A stretch of DNA of 64,000 nt from Caballeronia sordidicola. Its GTDB lineage: Bacteria; Pseudomonadota; Gammaproteobacteria; Burkholderiales; Burkholderiaceae. The position numbers and the translations under genes were made by a program. Under the pieces are notes generated by a model. It saw nothing but the letters and a program-made list of their open reading frames with translations, made no database searches and was not told the origin of the DNA. The stretch is from assembly GCF_002220365.1 (NCBI RefSeq), contig NZ_MTHB01000278.1, positions 62,001 through 126,000 on the forward strand. Direction: 5' to 3'. Shown piece after piece: positions 1 through 8,243 of this stretch (position 1 is the first letter of the stretch; the number at the start of each line of letters is the position of its first letter).

Positions 1-1059
1 CAGCGTACCGTGGGCATCACCGAAAAACCTGCGCTCGTCCCCATGGACAAGCTCAAGGAGCTGTATCAATTCGAGCCGCCCCAGGAAACAGGCTTGACCA
101 CCGTTGATACCTGCGAAGCGCTCAGAGACGGCAATCTCGATGCGTTCATCGGACTCGGCGGCAATTTCGCGCGCGCAATTCCCGATCACGGCGTGATGGA
201 CCCGGCGTGGAAGAAACTGCCGCTCACCGTGCAGATCGCGACCAAACTTAACCGTAGCCATATCGTGCACGGACGCGCGGCTTACTTGCTGCCGTGTATT
301 GGCCGGATCGAGGTGGACCGGCAGGCGAGCGGCGAGCAGACGGTGACCGTGGAGGACAGCACGGCGTGCATACACGCATCGAAAGGAATGACTGAGCCGG
401 CGAGTGAACACTTGTTGTCGGAGCCGGCTATTGTCGCCGGGCTGGCGAAGGCAATCCTGCCGGCGAACCCGAATGTCGATTGGGATGCGTGGGTAGGCGA
501 TTACGGGCTGGTTCGTGAGGCCATCGAGCGCACCTACCCGGAGCAGTTCAAGGATTTCAACCGGCGCATGACGCAGCCTGGCGGTTTTCATCGGCCGTTG
601 CCGGCCGCGAAACGCGAGTGGAAAACAAAAACCGGTAAGGCGAACTTCATCGTGCCGGATGGTTTCGGTGAAGACCCCGATATGGACTTCGAGGGCGAAC
701 GCACGCTACGCCTGATGACCACGCGCGGCGACAGTCAGTTCAATACGACCGTGTACGCACTCGATGACCGTTTTCGCGGCGTGTATGACACGCGTGACGT
801 GCTGCTGATGAACAAGGACGACATGACCCGGCTGGGCTTCGCTGAAAACGATGCGGTCACGGCAATCACGGTCTCGAAGGACGAGGTACTGCGCGAACTG
901 GGCGGCTTGCGCGTGCATGCGTTCGACATCCCCGCCGGCTGCGTGATGGGCTATTACCCGGAGTGCAATCGTCTGATTCCCGTGTCGCATCACGCGAAGC
1001 GCAGCAAGGTGCCGGCGGCCAAGGCGGTTCCCGTGCGGCTACGAAAAATGGCGGCTTGA
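1..1059 (+). CDS. FdhF/YdeP-family molybdopterin oxidoreductase, C-terminal part
   Basis: The reading frame is open from the first base of the window, so this is the 3' end (about 352 codons) of a longer gene that starts upstream. The visible residues fit the C-terminal half of YdeP/FdhF-type oxidoreductases that bind a bis-molybdopterin guanine dinucleotide cofactor. They include a GLGGNFARAIPD segment, the LPCIGRIEVDRQ stretch, and a final molybdopterin-dinucleotide-binding domain with TTRGDSQFNTTVYA and a late GCVMGYYPECN motif. The N-terminal [4Fe-4S] and active-site regions lie outside the window, so substrate and catalytic residue cannot be judged. Family members are soluble, resemble formate dehydrogenase alpha subunits, and often lack a known physiological substrate. 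The family call is firm; the function is not. Confidence 0.9.
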   Translation, partial: QRTVGITEKPALVPMDKLKELYQFEPPQETGLTTVDTCEALRDGNLDAFIGLGGNFARAIPDHGVMDPAWKKLPLTVQIATKLNRSHIVHGRAAYLLPCIGRIEVDRQASGEQTVTVEDSTACIHASKGMTEPASEHLLSEPAIVAGLAKAILPANPNVDWDAWVGDYGLVREAIERTYPEQFKDFNRRMTQPGGFHRPLPAAKREWKTKTGKANFIVPDGFGEDPDMDFEGERTLRLMTTRGDSQFNTTVYALDDRFRGVYDTRDVLLMNKDDMTRLGFAENDAVTAITVSKDEVLRELGGLRVHAFDIPAGCVMGYYPECNRLIPVSHHAKRSKVPAAKAVPVRLRKMAA

Positions 1060-1286
1060 AGGTCGTCTGGAGCTAACGTAAGGGACGTGCCGGGCATGAA
1101 AGCGGCACTCCTTTAATTGTCATCGGACCGCGAGACACCAGTCATCAGGCGCGAACCGTTGCCCGCACGGTGCCCGCCGGATTTAAATTGCACTTCGAGG
1201 TTTGCGGGCCTGCCTTTCAGTCCGCATGCGCCTATGCTGGAGAACACGACATTAATTGTCGGCGACAGAACAAACCGAGGCCACTC

Positions 1287-1466
1287 ATGAACCACGTGAA
1301 CCACTTGCAGTACGCGCGATACGACATGCAGACGAACCCGATCCCTGACCCGCTCGCCGATCCAAACCGCGATCCCGAGGCAGACCCGCTCTCGCCGCCA
1401 TCGCCCGGGCATCGGCCGGAGGAGCCGCAGCATCCCGACGCGCCGCCGGACGGGCATCCGGTCTGA
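1287..1466 (+). CDS. proline/aspartate-rich micro-protein, 59 aa
   Basis: A short frame of 59 codons starts at ATG 1287, with a GAGG Shine-Dalgarno-like sequence about eight bases upstream. An internal ATG at 1326 would give a 46-residue form. The product is low-complexity: after a short N-terminal stretch it is dominated by repeats of the D-P-x-x-D/P kind (PDPLADPNRDPEADP) and runs of Pro, Glu, Asp and His. It has no signal peptide or membrane segment. Such a composition suggests a disordered acidic protein. I do not recognise a family. The skewed composition could also arise by chance in GC-rich DNA, so the call rests on the ribosome binding site, the clean position between two genes, and the absence of a better frame. 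Confidence 0.45.
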   Translation: MNHVNHLQYARYDMQTNPIPDPLADPNRDPEADPLSPPSPGHRPEEPQHPDAPPDGHPV

Positions 1467-1488
1467 ATAGACTCGCTAGCAACCATCG

Positions 1489-2784
1489 TTATGGCGCGGT
1501 CTGCGTTCGCTCGCCAACGGCGACGACTGTGATAACCGCGCTGCCCTCGGCAACGGGTTCCAGGGCGGGATCGGAGAAAATCTTCGTTCCTCGTTGATAG
1601 TTGAAAATGAACAGCACGACCGACGCAGTAGATGCCAGCAACACGCAAAACACGAACACTGCGCGATAACCCCACGTCGCCGCCACGAATCCGGACGCCA
1701 CGCCCGCCAGCACGGAGCCGGTGCGCATGGTGTTGAAAAACAGCGTGGTCGCCCGAGCCAGCGCGCCGGGCATCAGTTCCTGAAAGTACGACATGCCGAG
1801 ACATGACGTCACAGCGACCACGACGGCGTTAAGGATCTGTAGCGGCACGAGCACCCACAGGTTTGGCGCGAGCGCGATGCCCGCGAAATACACGATATGC
1901 GACAGCGACGCGAACGCGATCATGTTCGCCTTGTTGATGCGCCGGGATGCGCCGCCAAGAAAAAGCATCATCGGAATCTCGGCGAACGCGCCAAGGCCGA
2001 CCATCTGCGCGACGTGCGCGGTGGTGCCGTGCAACTGATCGACAATCAGCACGGGCAGCATGATGGTCGCGATCGCCGAGCCCATGCCGATCAGCGTGAA
2101 ACTCACCAGCGCGGCATATACATGCGCGTTTTTGCCTTGCGGCGGAATTTCGCTGCTGGTTTTATCGGCGGCTTCGAAGGTGTCGTAGGTCTTGGGTTCG
2201 CGCATGCACAGCACGATGAAACCCGCCACTGCAAACGCCCCCGCCGCCGACAAAAACAGTCCGTTAAACCCCGATACACCCAGCACGATTGCGCCCACCG
2301 CCGGGCCGAACACCCAGGCGCAGGAAAGCGTGGTGCGCAACGTCGCCATCGGCAATTCGGTATGTTCGATGCCTTCCGCGTGCAGCCTCGCTTTGCCGAA
2401 CGTGAAAAGTTGCGGGAACACCGCCGCGCCGATGCTCAGGAAGACACAGCCGAAGATCGTCAGCAACACATAGTTGCGCGTGACGCACAGCAATGCATAA
2501 CCCAGCGCCGACCCCGCGATGGACAGCAGCACGATGCGTTTTTTGTCGGTCCGGCGATCGGCGATACGTCCGAGATACGTACTCACGATCACACTGCTCA
2601 CCGCGGTCAGCGTCATGAAGATGCCTAGCCGAACCGGCGTCATGTGCGCCTCGGTCGCGCCGAACAGCGACGTGTACGGCACCGCGAATGAGGATGCGAT
2701 GCCTGACAGGAACATCGCGAGGGAAATGCCGGGATAACCGGGAAGACGAATTAGCGCGAGAAAAGTCTTGAATACGGCGTTCAT
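1489..2784 (-). CDS. MFS sugar efflux transporter, SetA/SetB-like
   Basis: A 431-residue integral membrane protein with the twelve hydrophobic segments expected of the major facilitator superfamily. The loop after the second or third helix carries GRIADRRTDKKR, the MFS loop motif. N-terminal features (GIASSFAVPYTSLFGATEAHMTP) and the central and C-terminal halves resemble the SetA/SetB sugar-efflux group, which exports glucose, lactose or toxic sugar analogues in enteric bacteria. Export of sugars or analogues is therefore inferred from family resemblance. The gene is alone on the minus strand, with no transport or catabolic partner next to it. ATG 2784 was chosen because it is the first in-frame start before the first helix; the ribosome binding site is weak. 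Confidence 0.85.
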   Translation of the reverse strand: MNAVFKTFLALIRLPGYPGISLAMFLSGIASSFAVPYTSLFGATEAHMTPVRLGIFMTLTAVSSVIVSTYLGRIADRRTDKKRIVLLSIAGSALGYALLCVTRNYVLLTIFGCVFLSIGAAVFPQLFTFGKARLHAEGIEHTELPMATLRTTLSCAWVFGPAVGAIVLGVSGFNGLFLSAAGAFAVAGFIVLCMREPKTYDTFEAADKTSSEIPPQGKNAHVYAALVSFTLIGMGSAIATIMLPVLIVDQLHGTTAHVAQMVGLGAFAEIPMMLFLGGASRRINKANMIAFASLSHIVYFAGIALAPNLWVLVPLQILNAVVVAVTSCLGMSYFQELMPGALARATTLFFNTMRTGSVLAGVASGFVAATWGYRAVFVFCVLLASTASVVLFIFNYQRGTKIFSDPALEPVAEGSAVITVVAVGERTQTAP

Positions 2785-3184
2785 TGAAATTCACGTTGGC
2801 GGCCAAGGTCCGTCGCGTGACGCTCGTGGCGAGCGAGAAAAACGACGTTCAGCAGGCACTTAAACACGCGCTCACGTTTTTTTCAATGACGTTTTCTTTT
2901 GGTTGCAGACTAAAACCTGTTCCGAGCTAAACGAAACCGATCTGGAGGTTCGCAACGAAAGCGGGTCATTGCCGGTGCATGCAATCGCGCATGGCAGTGG
3001 CCCTTCTGTGCTACCGGGGCGGGGACGGAGGCGAACGGGACGACGATTTCAGCCAGGTTGCTCATAAAGCTGCTGCCGAACTAGATCAAAATAAAGGCCC
3101 TCATAAGGACCATTAAACCGTTTTAAAGTCCATATAGGGTACTTTAAACGTTAAAATTTATGTCACTGTTCTCGAACTGCTATA
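2785..3184. other. intergenic region between divergent genes
   Basis: This 400-base gap separates the minus-strand efflux gene from the plus-strand HipB/HipA pair. It must hold both promoters. Apart from the AT-rich palindromic block at 3113-3148 and a TATAAT at 3181-3186, I see no further gene or structured element. Confidence 0.6.
3113..3148. promoter_or_regulatory. palindromic operator block upstream of hipBA
   Basis: Two AT-rich inverted repeats lie here in otherwise GC-rich DNA. One is TTAAA/TTTAA around CCGT (3113-3126). The other is TTTAAAGT (3122-3129) matched by ACTTTAAA (3141-3148) across 11 bases. They end about 36 bases before the first HipB start codon. HipB-type antitoxins autorepress through several spaced palindromes, so autoregulation of this operon is inferred. 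The arms differ from the E. coli HipB box. Confidence 0.6.
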
Positions 3185-3562
3185 ATGGCCCACATGGAGT
3201 CTACTAAACCCATTAAAAGCCCTGCTGGAGTCCGTAAAGCAGGTAAACCGCTTCCCATTCCTGTGCAGCGGTCACTCGCGAAGCTCGGCGAAGACCTCAA
3301 TCGCGCGCGCCGCCGTAGAGGGCTGACGCAGCAAGCGCTCGCCACCCGTATCGGCGCCGGACTCAATACCGTCAAGCGCATGGAGAACGGTGATCCGCAC
3401 GTGCAGCTGCATTTCCTCGTGCGAGCGCTCCACTTTTTTGGTGAGCTACAGCGGCTCAATGACCTCCTCGACAGTGGCCAAGACGATATCGGCCTCGCAT
3501 TGATGGATGAAAAGTTGCCGCAGCGGGTGCGAACCGCTAAAAAAACCACCAAAGCGTTCTAA
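3185..3562 (+). CDS. HipB-like helix-turn-helix antitoxin/repressor
   Basis: A 125-residue protein whose centre (residues about 35-90) is a Cro/C1-type HTH domain: LGEDLNRARRRRGLTQQALATRIGAGLNTVKRMENGDP. The extra N-terminal ~30 residues are basic and proline-rich. The C-terminal tail is also basic, unlike the short hydrophobic tail of E. coli HipB. It lies 12 bases before a HipA-family kinase gene, which is the standard antitoxin-toxin order. The expected role is to bind and inhibit the kinase and repress the operon. The start is uncertain: ATG 3185 overlaps a perfect TATAAT (3181-3186), so if that is the -10 box then ATG 3194 or a later start, perhaps leaderless, is more likely. Confidence 0.85.
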   Translation: MAHMESTKPIKSPAGVRKAGKPLPIPVQRSLAKLGEDLNRARRRRGLTQQALATRIGAGLNTVKRMENGDPHVQLHFLVRALHFFGELQRLNDLLDSGQDDIGLALMDEKLPQRVRTAKKTTKAF

Positions 3563-3574
3563 CGGCATAAGTGA

Positions 3575-4918
3575 ATGAAAAGCAAAGCTCCCAGGTCCGG
3601 CAAGCCCGGTATCAGCACGGCCCTGGAGGTTCACCTCGGCGCCGCGGGTACGCTTGTCGGCCATCTGAACTACGTCAGCCAGGGGCGGCGCGAAGTGTCG
3701 CAGTTCGCTTATGACGAAACCTGGCTGGCCAACCCCGACCGGTTTGAAGTCTCCCCTGACCTGCCTCTCGAACAGGGTTATCAACCGCGACGTGCACCCA
3801 ACCCCGTGGACTCGGTGTTTCACTTCGCACTGGCCGACACGGCCCCTGACGCATGGGGGCGTCGCGTCATCAACCGGATCCACGCCAAGGCGCGCAAGGA
3901 CAATCCTCGCCTCCTCCCTCTGAACGAGCTCGACTATCTGTGTGCCGTGGACGACTTCAGCCGCATCGGCGCGCTTCGCCTTTGCAACGCAGGGATCTAT
4001 CTGAGGACGGTTGATGAAGGCCGGCGCACGACGCCGCCAATGATCGAGCTCGAACGCATGTACAAGGCCACGCGCGCGGTCGAGACGACCAGGGAAACCG
4101 ACGAGGACCTGCGCTACTTGCAAGGCAAAGGCACCTCGCTCGGCGGGATGCGGCCCAAATGCACCGTACTGGATGAAAACGGCAAGCTCGCCATCGGCAA
4201 GTTTCCAAGTGTCAATGACACCATCAACATCACCCGGGCCGAAGTGCTGGCGCTCAAGCTCGCGCGCCGAGCCGGCATTACGACGGCCAATGCCCGGTGC
4301 GTCACCTTGAATGACACGCCAGTCGCCATCATCGAACGGTTTGACCGGGAGGACGGCGACCTGCGCATCCCTTACCTCTCGGCTGCATCCATGCTTCAGG
4401 CCTCGCGGCAGAATGTCCACGCCTACACCGAGATCGTCGATGTCATGCAGCAGAAATGCTCGCATCCGGACGACGACGCGCGAGAACTCTGGCGCCGCCT
4501 GGTTTTTAACCTGCTTATCACCAACACCGACGACCATCTGCAGAACCTCGGTTTTCTATACGACGGCAACGACCTGTGGCGCATCTCGCCGGCGTTCGAC
4601 GTGAACCCGATGCCCGGCAAGGTACGAGAGTCCAAGACCTGGCTCACGGAAGATGCGGGCCCCATCGAGTCAGTCCAGATGCTTCTGGATACGTGCGCCT
4701 ATTTTTCGCTGACCGACGCGCAGGCCAAGGTGATCCTTGGGGAAGTCCTTGACGCGGTAATGGACTGGCGGCAGGTAGCCGTTACGCCCGAGGTTGGACT
4801 TGGCGCTCAGGAGCTCGATGACTTCGAGGATGCCTTTGAGCATGTCCAGACGGACCAGGCCCGCAAGCTACTGGGTCGTGTCATGTTGCGGCCCGAGCTC
4901 GCCGAGGATGCCGGATAA
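3575..4918 (+). CDS. HipA-family serine/threonine kinase toxin
   Basis: A 447-residue protein with the HipA layout. It has an N-terminal Couple_hipA-type domain (LVGHLNYVSQGRREVSQFAYDETWL, PVDSVFHFALADTAPDAWGRR). A Gly-rich ATP-binding segment (KGTSLGGMRPKC, residues about 182-193) follows. The catalytic loop is NTDDHLQN near residues 316-323, and a metal-binding Asp sits in SPAFDVNP near 336-343. All core kinase motifs look intact. HipA enzymes phosphorylate aminoacyl-tRNA synthetases and slow growth; the target here is unknown. The gene follows the HTH gene after 12 bases with no clear Shine-Dalgarno sequence, consistent with translational coupling. The family call is strong; activity as a persistence toxin is inference. 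Confidence 0.9.
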   Translation: MKSKAPRSGKPGISTALEVHLGAAGTLVGHLNYVSQGRREVSQFAYDETWLANPDRFEVSPDLPLEQGYQPRRAPNPVDSVFHFALADTAPDAWGRRVINRIHAKARKDNPRLLPLNELDYLCAVDDFSRIGALRLCNAGIYLRTVDEGRRTTPPMIELERMYKATRAVETTRETDEDLRYLQGKGTSLGGMRPKCTVLDENGKLAIGKFPSVNDTINITRAEVLALKLARRAGITTANARCVTLNDTPVAIIERFDREDGDLRIPYLSAASMLQASRQNVHAYTEIVDVMQQKCSHPDDDARELWRRLVFNLLITNTDDHLQNLGFLYDGNDLWRISPAFDVNPMPGKVRESKTWLTEDAGPIESVQMLLDTCAYFSLTDAQAKVILGEVLDAVMDWRQVAVTPEVGLGAQELDDFEDAFEHVQTDQARKLLGRVMLRPELAEDAG

Positions 4919-5593
4919 CAAGCCCGGCAGCTTGCCATTCCCGAGCGGTGCGTTCGACCGACTCGCCGGATATTTGCCAAGGCTTCATTACGTATTTCCG
5001 TCTAGGCTTGTCATAAAGGCTTTACACAGAGACGCCATCATGAACAATGAGATTGTTCAATGTTCTGCGTGGCTATTTCTCCTGTAGGCGGCCTGAAGTG
5101 CAAGGGTCGACGCGACTTATCTTCCTCGACTCGCGCAACGTTTTGCATGAAATGCGTGGTCCCTTATGTCCGTGGTCATCGCCGCTTCGATCCTGATCCT
5201 GCCCACCGTATCGATTGCCGTCCAAGCCGATGGTCAAAGAGCGCTAGACCGCGTGGTGCAACAGAACGCGACATATGATCGGGACCGTCCGCGGCAATCG
5301 CGGGCCACCAATGGCGAGCGCAAGGCTGCGAATCAATCGATCGTCGAGCCGACCTCCAATGGTGACGCTCGCTGATCCTGCATCGCGCCCGGACATGCTG
5401 GATCTCCCACGTCACTGACCCTGCCTGTTCGACAGCGAAGCGCTTGAAGAATCGACCGTGCCTGACACGATCTCCCTGGCATCGTCCAAGCCCTTGTCCA
5501 TCCCGACAATTGCTTACATTTCTAACAAGCTACCAGTAAGCGTGCAATCCAGCAGATGCGTTGTATAGGGACGCATCCACCCAGGAGATTGCC
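4919..5593. other. intergenic stretch with one doubtful small ORF
   Basis: There are 675 bases between the HipA gene and the glycine-zipper gene. Apart from the doubtful secreted peptide at 5166-5375, I find no convincing gene, terminator or repeat. The final ~50 bases should hold the promoter of the next gene. Confidence 0.5.
5166..5375 (+). CDS. possible small exported protein, 69 aa
   Basis: This short frame begins with a hydrophobic stretch (VVIAASILILPTVSIAVQA) that could be a signal sequence. A hydrophilic, Arg/Gln/Asn-rich tail with no cysteines follows. Against it, the N-terminus lacks the usual lysine or arginine residues, the ribosome binding site is poor, and the tail matches no family I know. 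It would resemble the many small periplasmic proteins of Burkholderia if real. Confidence 0.22.
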   Translation: MSVVIAASILILPTVSIAVQADGQRALDRVVQQNATYDRDRPRQSRATNGERKAANQSIVEPTSNGDAR

Positions 5594-6280
5594 GTGAGCG
5601 CCAATCCGAATCTGTCAGAGTCACCACGTAGCCGTATTCACCCGTTGATTGCAGCAGCAGCCGTTGCGGTCATTGTGGTCAGCAGTGTTGGTGTCGCTGC
5701 TTTGACCGGGATTCTCCCCTCGTCGAAGGCCGTTCCGGCTGCAGTGAGCGCACCTTCACTTATCGATACGCAGCCCAGCGATTCCTTGAACGGGCTAAAG
5801 CCCAATGTGCAGCCACAAGCATCAAGCGCGGCGCCGGCTCGCCCCGTGACTCACCATCACACCGTCGCCCCGGCGCCGCAAAACTATGCATCGAATGAGA
5901 TCAATCGCGTGCCCGCTGGACCGGCGTTCCCGGCCGCTCCCGCCGTGGACCCGTACGCCGGCCAGGTCGTTTCCATTAACGCGGTCAGGACTGCGGAGCC
6001 CACCACGGGCCTGGGCGCGTTGGGCGGCGCTGTGCTGGGCGGTCTTGCCGGTACTCAGATTGGCAACGGCCATGGGCGCACGGCCGCGACCATAGTCGGT
6101 GCGCTTGGCGGGGGCCTGGCGGGCAACACGGTGGAGCAGGCGGTGCACAAAGCAACCACCTACGATGTGCAGGTCAGGATGGAAGACGGTAGTTATCGCA
6201 ACTTCAGTTACCAGACAGATCCGGGGCTCCAGACCGGACAACGCGTGCATGTTGCTGGTGACTCGCTGACTGCATCGTGA
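5594..6280 (+). CDS. glycine-zipper 2TM-domain envelope protein
   Basis: The start is placed at GTG 5594, six bases after AGGAG (5583-5587); an in-frame TTG at 5561 has no such site. The 228-residue product has an N-terminal membrane anchor or signal segment (HPLIAAAAVAVIVVSSVGVAAL). A Pro/Ala/Ser-rich linker follows. The C-terminal glycine-zipper 2TM domain carries GLGALGGAVLGGLAGTQIGNGHGRT and the second half of the repeat (IVGALGGGLAGN). It ends with YDVQVRMEDGSYRNF, the extension seen in SlyB/PcpA-like outer-membrane proteins. There is no lipobox cysteine, so it is probably inner-membrane anchored rather than a lipoprotein. Relatives are linked to envelope integrity, but the exact role is unknown. 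It stands alone. Confidence 0.85.
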   Translation: MSANPNLSESPRSRIHPLIAAAAVAVIVVSSVGVAALTGILPSSKAVPAAVSAPSLIDTQPSDSLNGLKPNVQPQASSAAPARPVTHHHTVAPAPQNYASNEINRVPAGPAFPAAPAVDPYAGQVVSINAVRTAEPTTGLGALGGAVLGGLAGTQIGNGHGRTAATIVGALGGGLAGNTVEQAVHKATTYDVQVRMEDGSYRNFSYQTDPGLQTGQRVHVAGDSLTAS

Positions 6281-6458
6281 GTCACTGCGTTGGCGGGGGC
6301 GTGAGATGAAAACCTCGAACGTCGAACTTGACCCGGTGAGCTGAACGCCCCAGGCGAACGCCGCAGCGAATGCGTTTCTTCCCGGTGGTTGAAACGGCTT
6401 TTGCAAGCATCGCTGCGACGTTTTAATACTCAGTAGACGACTCTCCCGCAGACACCCT

Positions 6459-6596
6459 TCACCCGAACAGGCGTCTGATTCTTTGCCAGAATGCGAGCCG
6501 GTGCGGGGGCCGAACATCGATCGTCAATTCTTCGTCAGGATGGTAGTGAACTTCCTGAACCTGCCGAACCTGCGAAACCAGCAGCCCGATGTACAT
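6459..6596 (-). CDS. small hypothetical protein, 45 aa
   Basis: A 45-codon frame on the minus strand starts at ATG 6596, six bases after a good Shine-Dalgarno sequence (GGGAGAG). It ends at TGA 6459-6461. The product begins MYIGLLVSQVRQVQEVHYHP, has an acidic middle (DEELTIDVRPPH) and ends in a basic amphipathic tail (FWQRIRRLFG). No transmembrane segment is clear. The strong ribosome binding site and non-random composition argue that it is translated. No family is recognised. Confidence 0.5.
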   Translation of the reverse strand: MYIGLLVSQVRQVQEVHYHPDEELTIDVRPPHRLAFWQRIRRLFG

Positions 6597-6898
6597 GGTG
6601 TCTCTCCCAACGTTGGACTTTTGAGTTCACGGAAAGCAGCAGCTCGGGGTTCGAACGCGCATTCGCGCGGCGACATGGGCTCATCCGCTTCCGCTAATTA
6701 AGGGGTTGGCGTATAACGATGCTGTCGTTTCTGGCATAACCCTCCTTCTTTCCGCTTATCAGTCTTCCGCCGTCTTAGCCGCTGTCGTCTCGTTGTCGTC
6801 TCGCTGTCGTCTGGTCACCAATGATTTTCATGCCCGCAGCTTAACGAAATAAGCATACCGAACTATTGACGCGTCCCTCAATACGTTTAAAACGCCGG
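6597..6898. other. intergenic, nothing recognised
   Basis: Some 300 bases lie between two minus-strand small genes. Short repeats of the sequence GCTGTCGTCTC near 6780-6810 stand out (three near-copies in tandem), but no gene or regulatory motif can be supported. Confidence 0.5.
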
Positions 6899-7153
6899 TC
6901 AATGCTCGGAGAAACGTCCCATAGTCATATTAGGCCGATCTAACGCGGGCGGGAATACACACCAGCAGCCGTCATCATGTCGAAAAAAAAGCAACGCGCG
7001 AGATCCAAGCGGCAATGCTGTTTCTACACACACATACCGCCTTCCCCCCAAGCGCGTGCGGCTGAATTCGGTGACACGCACCGGTGTGGAGAGGCCGGGA
7101 GCCAGCCATTTGTCAACCTGTGTACGTAGCGAATATTCATGCGTGGATTTCAT
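6899..7153 (-). CDS. conserved-type small hypothetical protein, 84 aa
   Basis: ATG 7153 is preceded at six bases by GGAG, so it is preferred over an in-frame start at 7168. The 84-residue product begins MKSTHEYSLRTQVDKWLAP and is basic and aromatic, with segments VRVTEFSRTR, RYVCVETALPLGS and LFFRHDDGCWCVFPP. The regular alternation of strands suggests a compact beta-rich fold. It has no signal peptide. I recall similar short proteins in Burkholderia genomes without assigned function, so conservation is likely but not demonstrated here. Its first 17 bases overlap the end of the upstream minus-strand gene, so the two are probably translationally coupled. Confidence 0.65.
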   Translation of the reverse strand: MKSTHEYSLRTQVDKWLAPGLSTPVRVTEFSRTRLGGRRYVCVETALPLGSRALLFFRHDDGCWCVFPPALDRPNMTMGRFSEH

Positions 7154-7349
7154 GTGCTGCTCCGGCAAACAACTCCTGCTCGACTCCGTCTCGCACGGGC
7201 TTGATGCTGTCCGCGGTCCGCCTCATTTCTTCATCCGGGCTTTGACCTATAGTCCTGCTCGCCGCCGATGCCCTCAGTGCGCTGCACCGCGCCAAATAAC
7301 TTAAATCGGCAAGTTGAGCAACAAGTTGCCTAGCTGTCCTGCGCTTCAT
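7137..7349 (-). CDS. small hypothetical protein, 70 aa, coupled to the next gene
   Basis: The frame starts at ATG 7349, with GGAGG six bases upstream, one of the best ribosome binding sites in the window. It runs 70 codons and overlaps the following minus-strand gene by 17 bases. The product begins MKRRTARQLVAQLADLSYLA, a basic, helical N-terminus, and continues with SPDEEMRRTADSIKPVRDGV. It could be a small nucleic-acid- or partner-binding helical protein, but no family is recognised. The overlap and the two strong ribosome binding sites support a two-gene operon with 6899-7153. Confidence 0.6.
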   Translation of the reverse strand: MKRRTARQLVAQLADLSYLARCSALRASAASRTIGQSPDEEMRRTADSIKPVRDGVEQELFAGAAHEIHA

Positions 7350-7555
7350 GACACACCTCCCGCACCGCAACCTGAACTTGATAAAACACTTTAACTCTAT
7401 GCCTGGATCGCCCGTTTGGGAGGGTTGTAGGCAAAATCGCAACACTTTGTCGCGAAGGGGACAGCACCGGGCGACACGCCACGGCTTTGAAGCGATGGTT
7501 TAAATCAGCGCTCGCTCGCCATGTTTGTTTATCGGCACGGGGGATTCGGACTTGA
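7350..7555. other. upstream region of the small-gene operon
   Basis: About 200 bases precede the broken gene at 7556. The stretch should contain the promoter of the minus-strand operon; no element was identified with confidence. Confidence 0.4.
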
Positions 7556-8220
7556 GAGGGCAGAAGCATTTGTAGCCATGACGACAACCCCGGCGTTGCG
7601 GTAGGCGTCACGCCGCACTCGGCACGTGCGGAGGATTCGCGCGGTTATGTGAAGATCAACGGCGTGACCGGCGCCGTGCTGCCAAGCGCGAATTCGGAGC
7701 CATTGTCGCGGGTATTGTCGTTCGAAGAGACGAGTCTTGTCCTTGCTCATAACTCGTTAGCTTCAGCGCAACGTATCATCAAGCGGAACGATCCGCATAT
7801 GCCCGGCTTGTCGCGCTTTCTCTGCACTGATCAAACCGTGCATGCGTTCGGCGCAATAGAAAAACGCCGGCCGTGCTGGCCATGGAAAACAGGGAACTGG
7901 CCATGCCGGTATCCATGGACTACCTGCCGGTGGCGGGTGACATCGATGACATCGGGGACATTGCGACCAATGCACCGCGCGTGGTGGAACGGGTGAAACA
8001 GCAGATCGACAACCGCTTTACGCTGCTGCGTACCGAGCTGATTCACGCGGGTCGTGCGATCGATTTGCGCAAGCAACAGCAACCGGACTTCACACTGTCC
8101 CCGGCCGCCGTAGGTCTTTACGCTGCGCTGCTCGGCAAGGTTGCGTTCCACGATCGCGACCGGCCGCTGACGCCGGATTTGCGCGCCGTGGCCACCTTGC
8201 TGCACAGTTGCCCGAGCTGA
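7556..8220 (+). pseudogene. possible frame-broken gene upstream of the MBL hydrolase
   Basis: Two protein-like frames abut here. The first is open from 7556 to about 7870, contains GYVKINGVTGAV and LSFEETSLVLAHNSLASAQR, and has no plausible start codon. The second runs to the stop at 8220 and contains YLPVAGDIDDIGDI and RTELIHAGRAIDLRKQQQPDFTLSP. A single added base in the A-run at 7860-7864 would join them smoothly (AIEK-T-PAVLAMENREL). The second part alone could be a 112-residue protein starting at ATG 7882. I do not recognise a family. The stop lies 23 bases before the next gene, so the two may have formed an operon. The disruption fits the decay seen in the adjacent sqr remnant. Confidence 0.4.
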
Positions 8221-8243
8221 TTTTGTTATTTTTGGAGCACGCG

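Noticed and set aside
3446..4537. A minus-strand open frame of about 360 codons opposite the HipA gene
   Set aside because: GC-driven shadow frame; no motif, while the plus strand carries an intact HipA kinase.
6483..6701. Plus-strand 72-codon frame opposite the 45-residue gene
   Set aside because: No ribosome binding site and no recognisable composition; the minus-strand frame has a better start signal.
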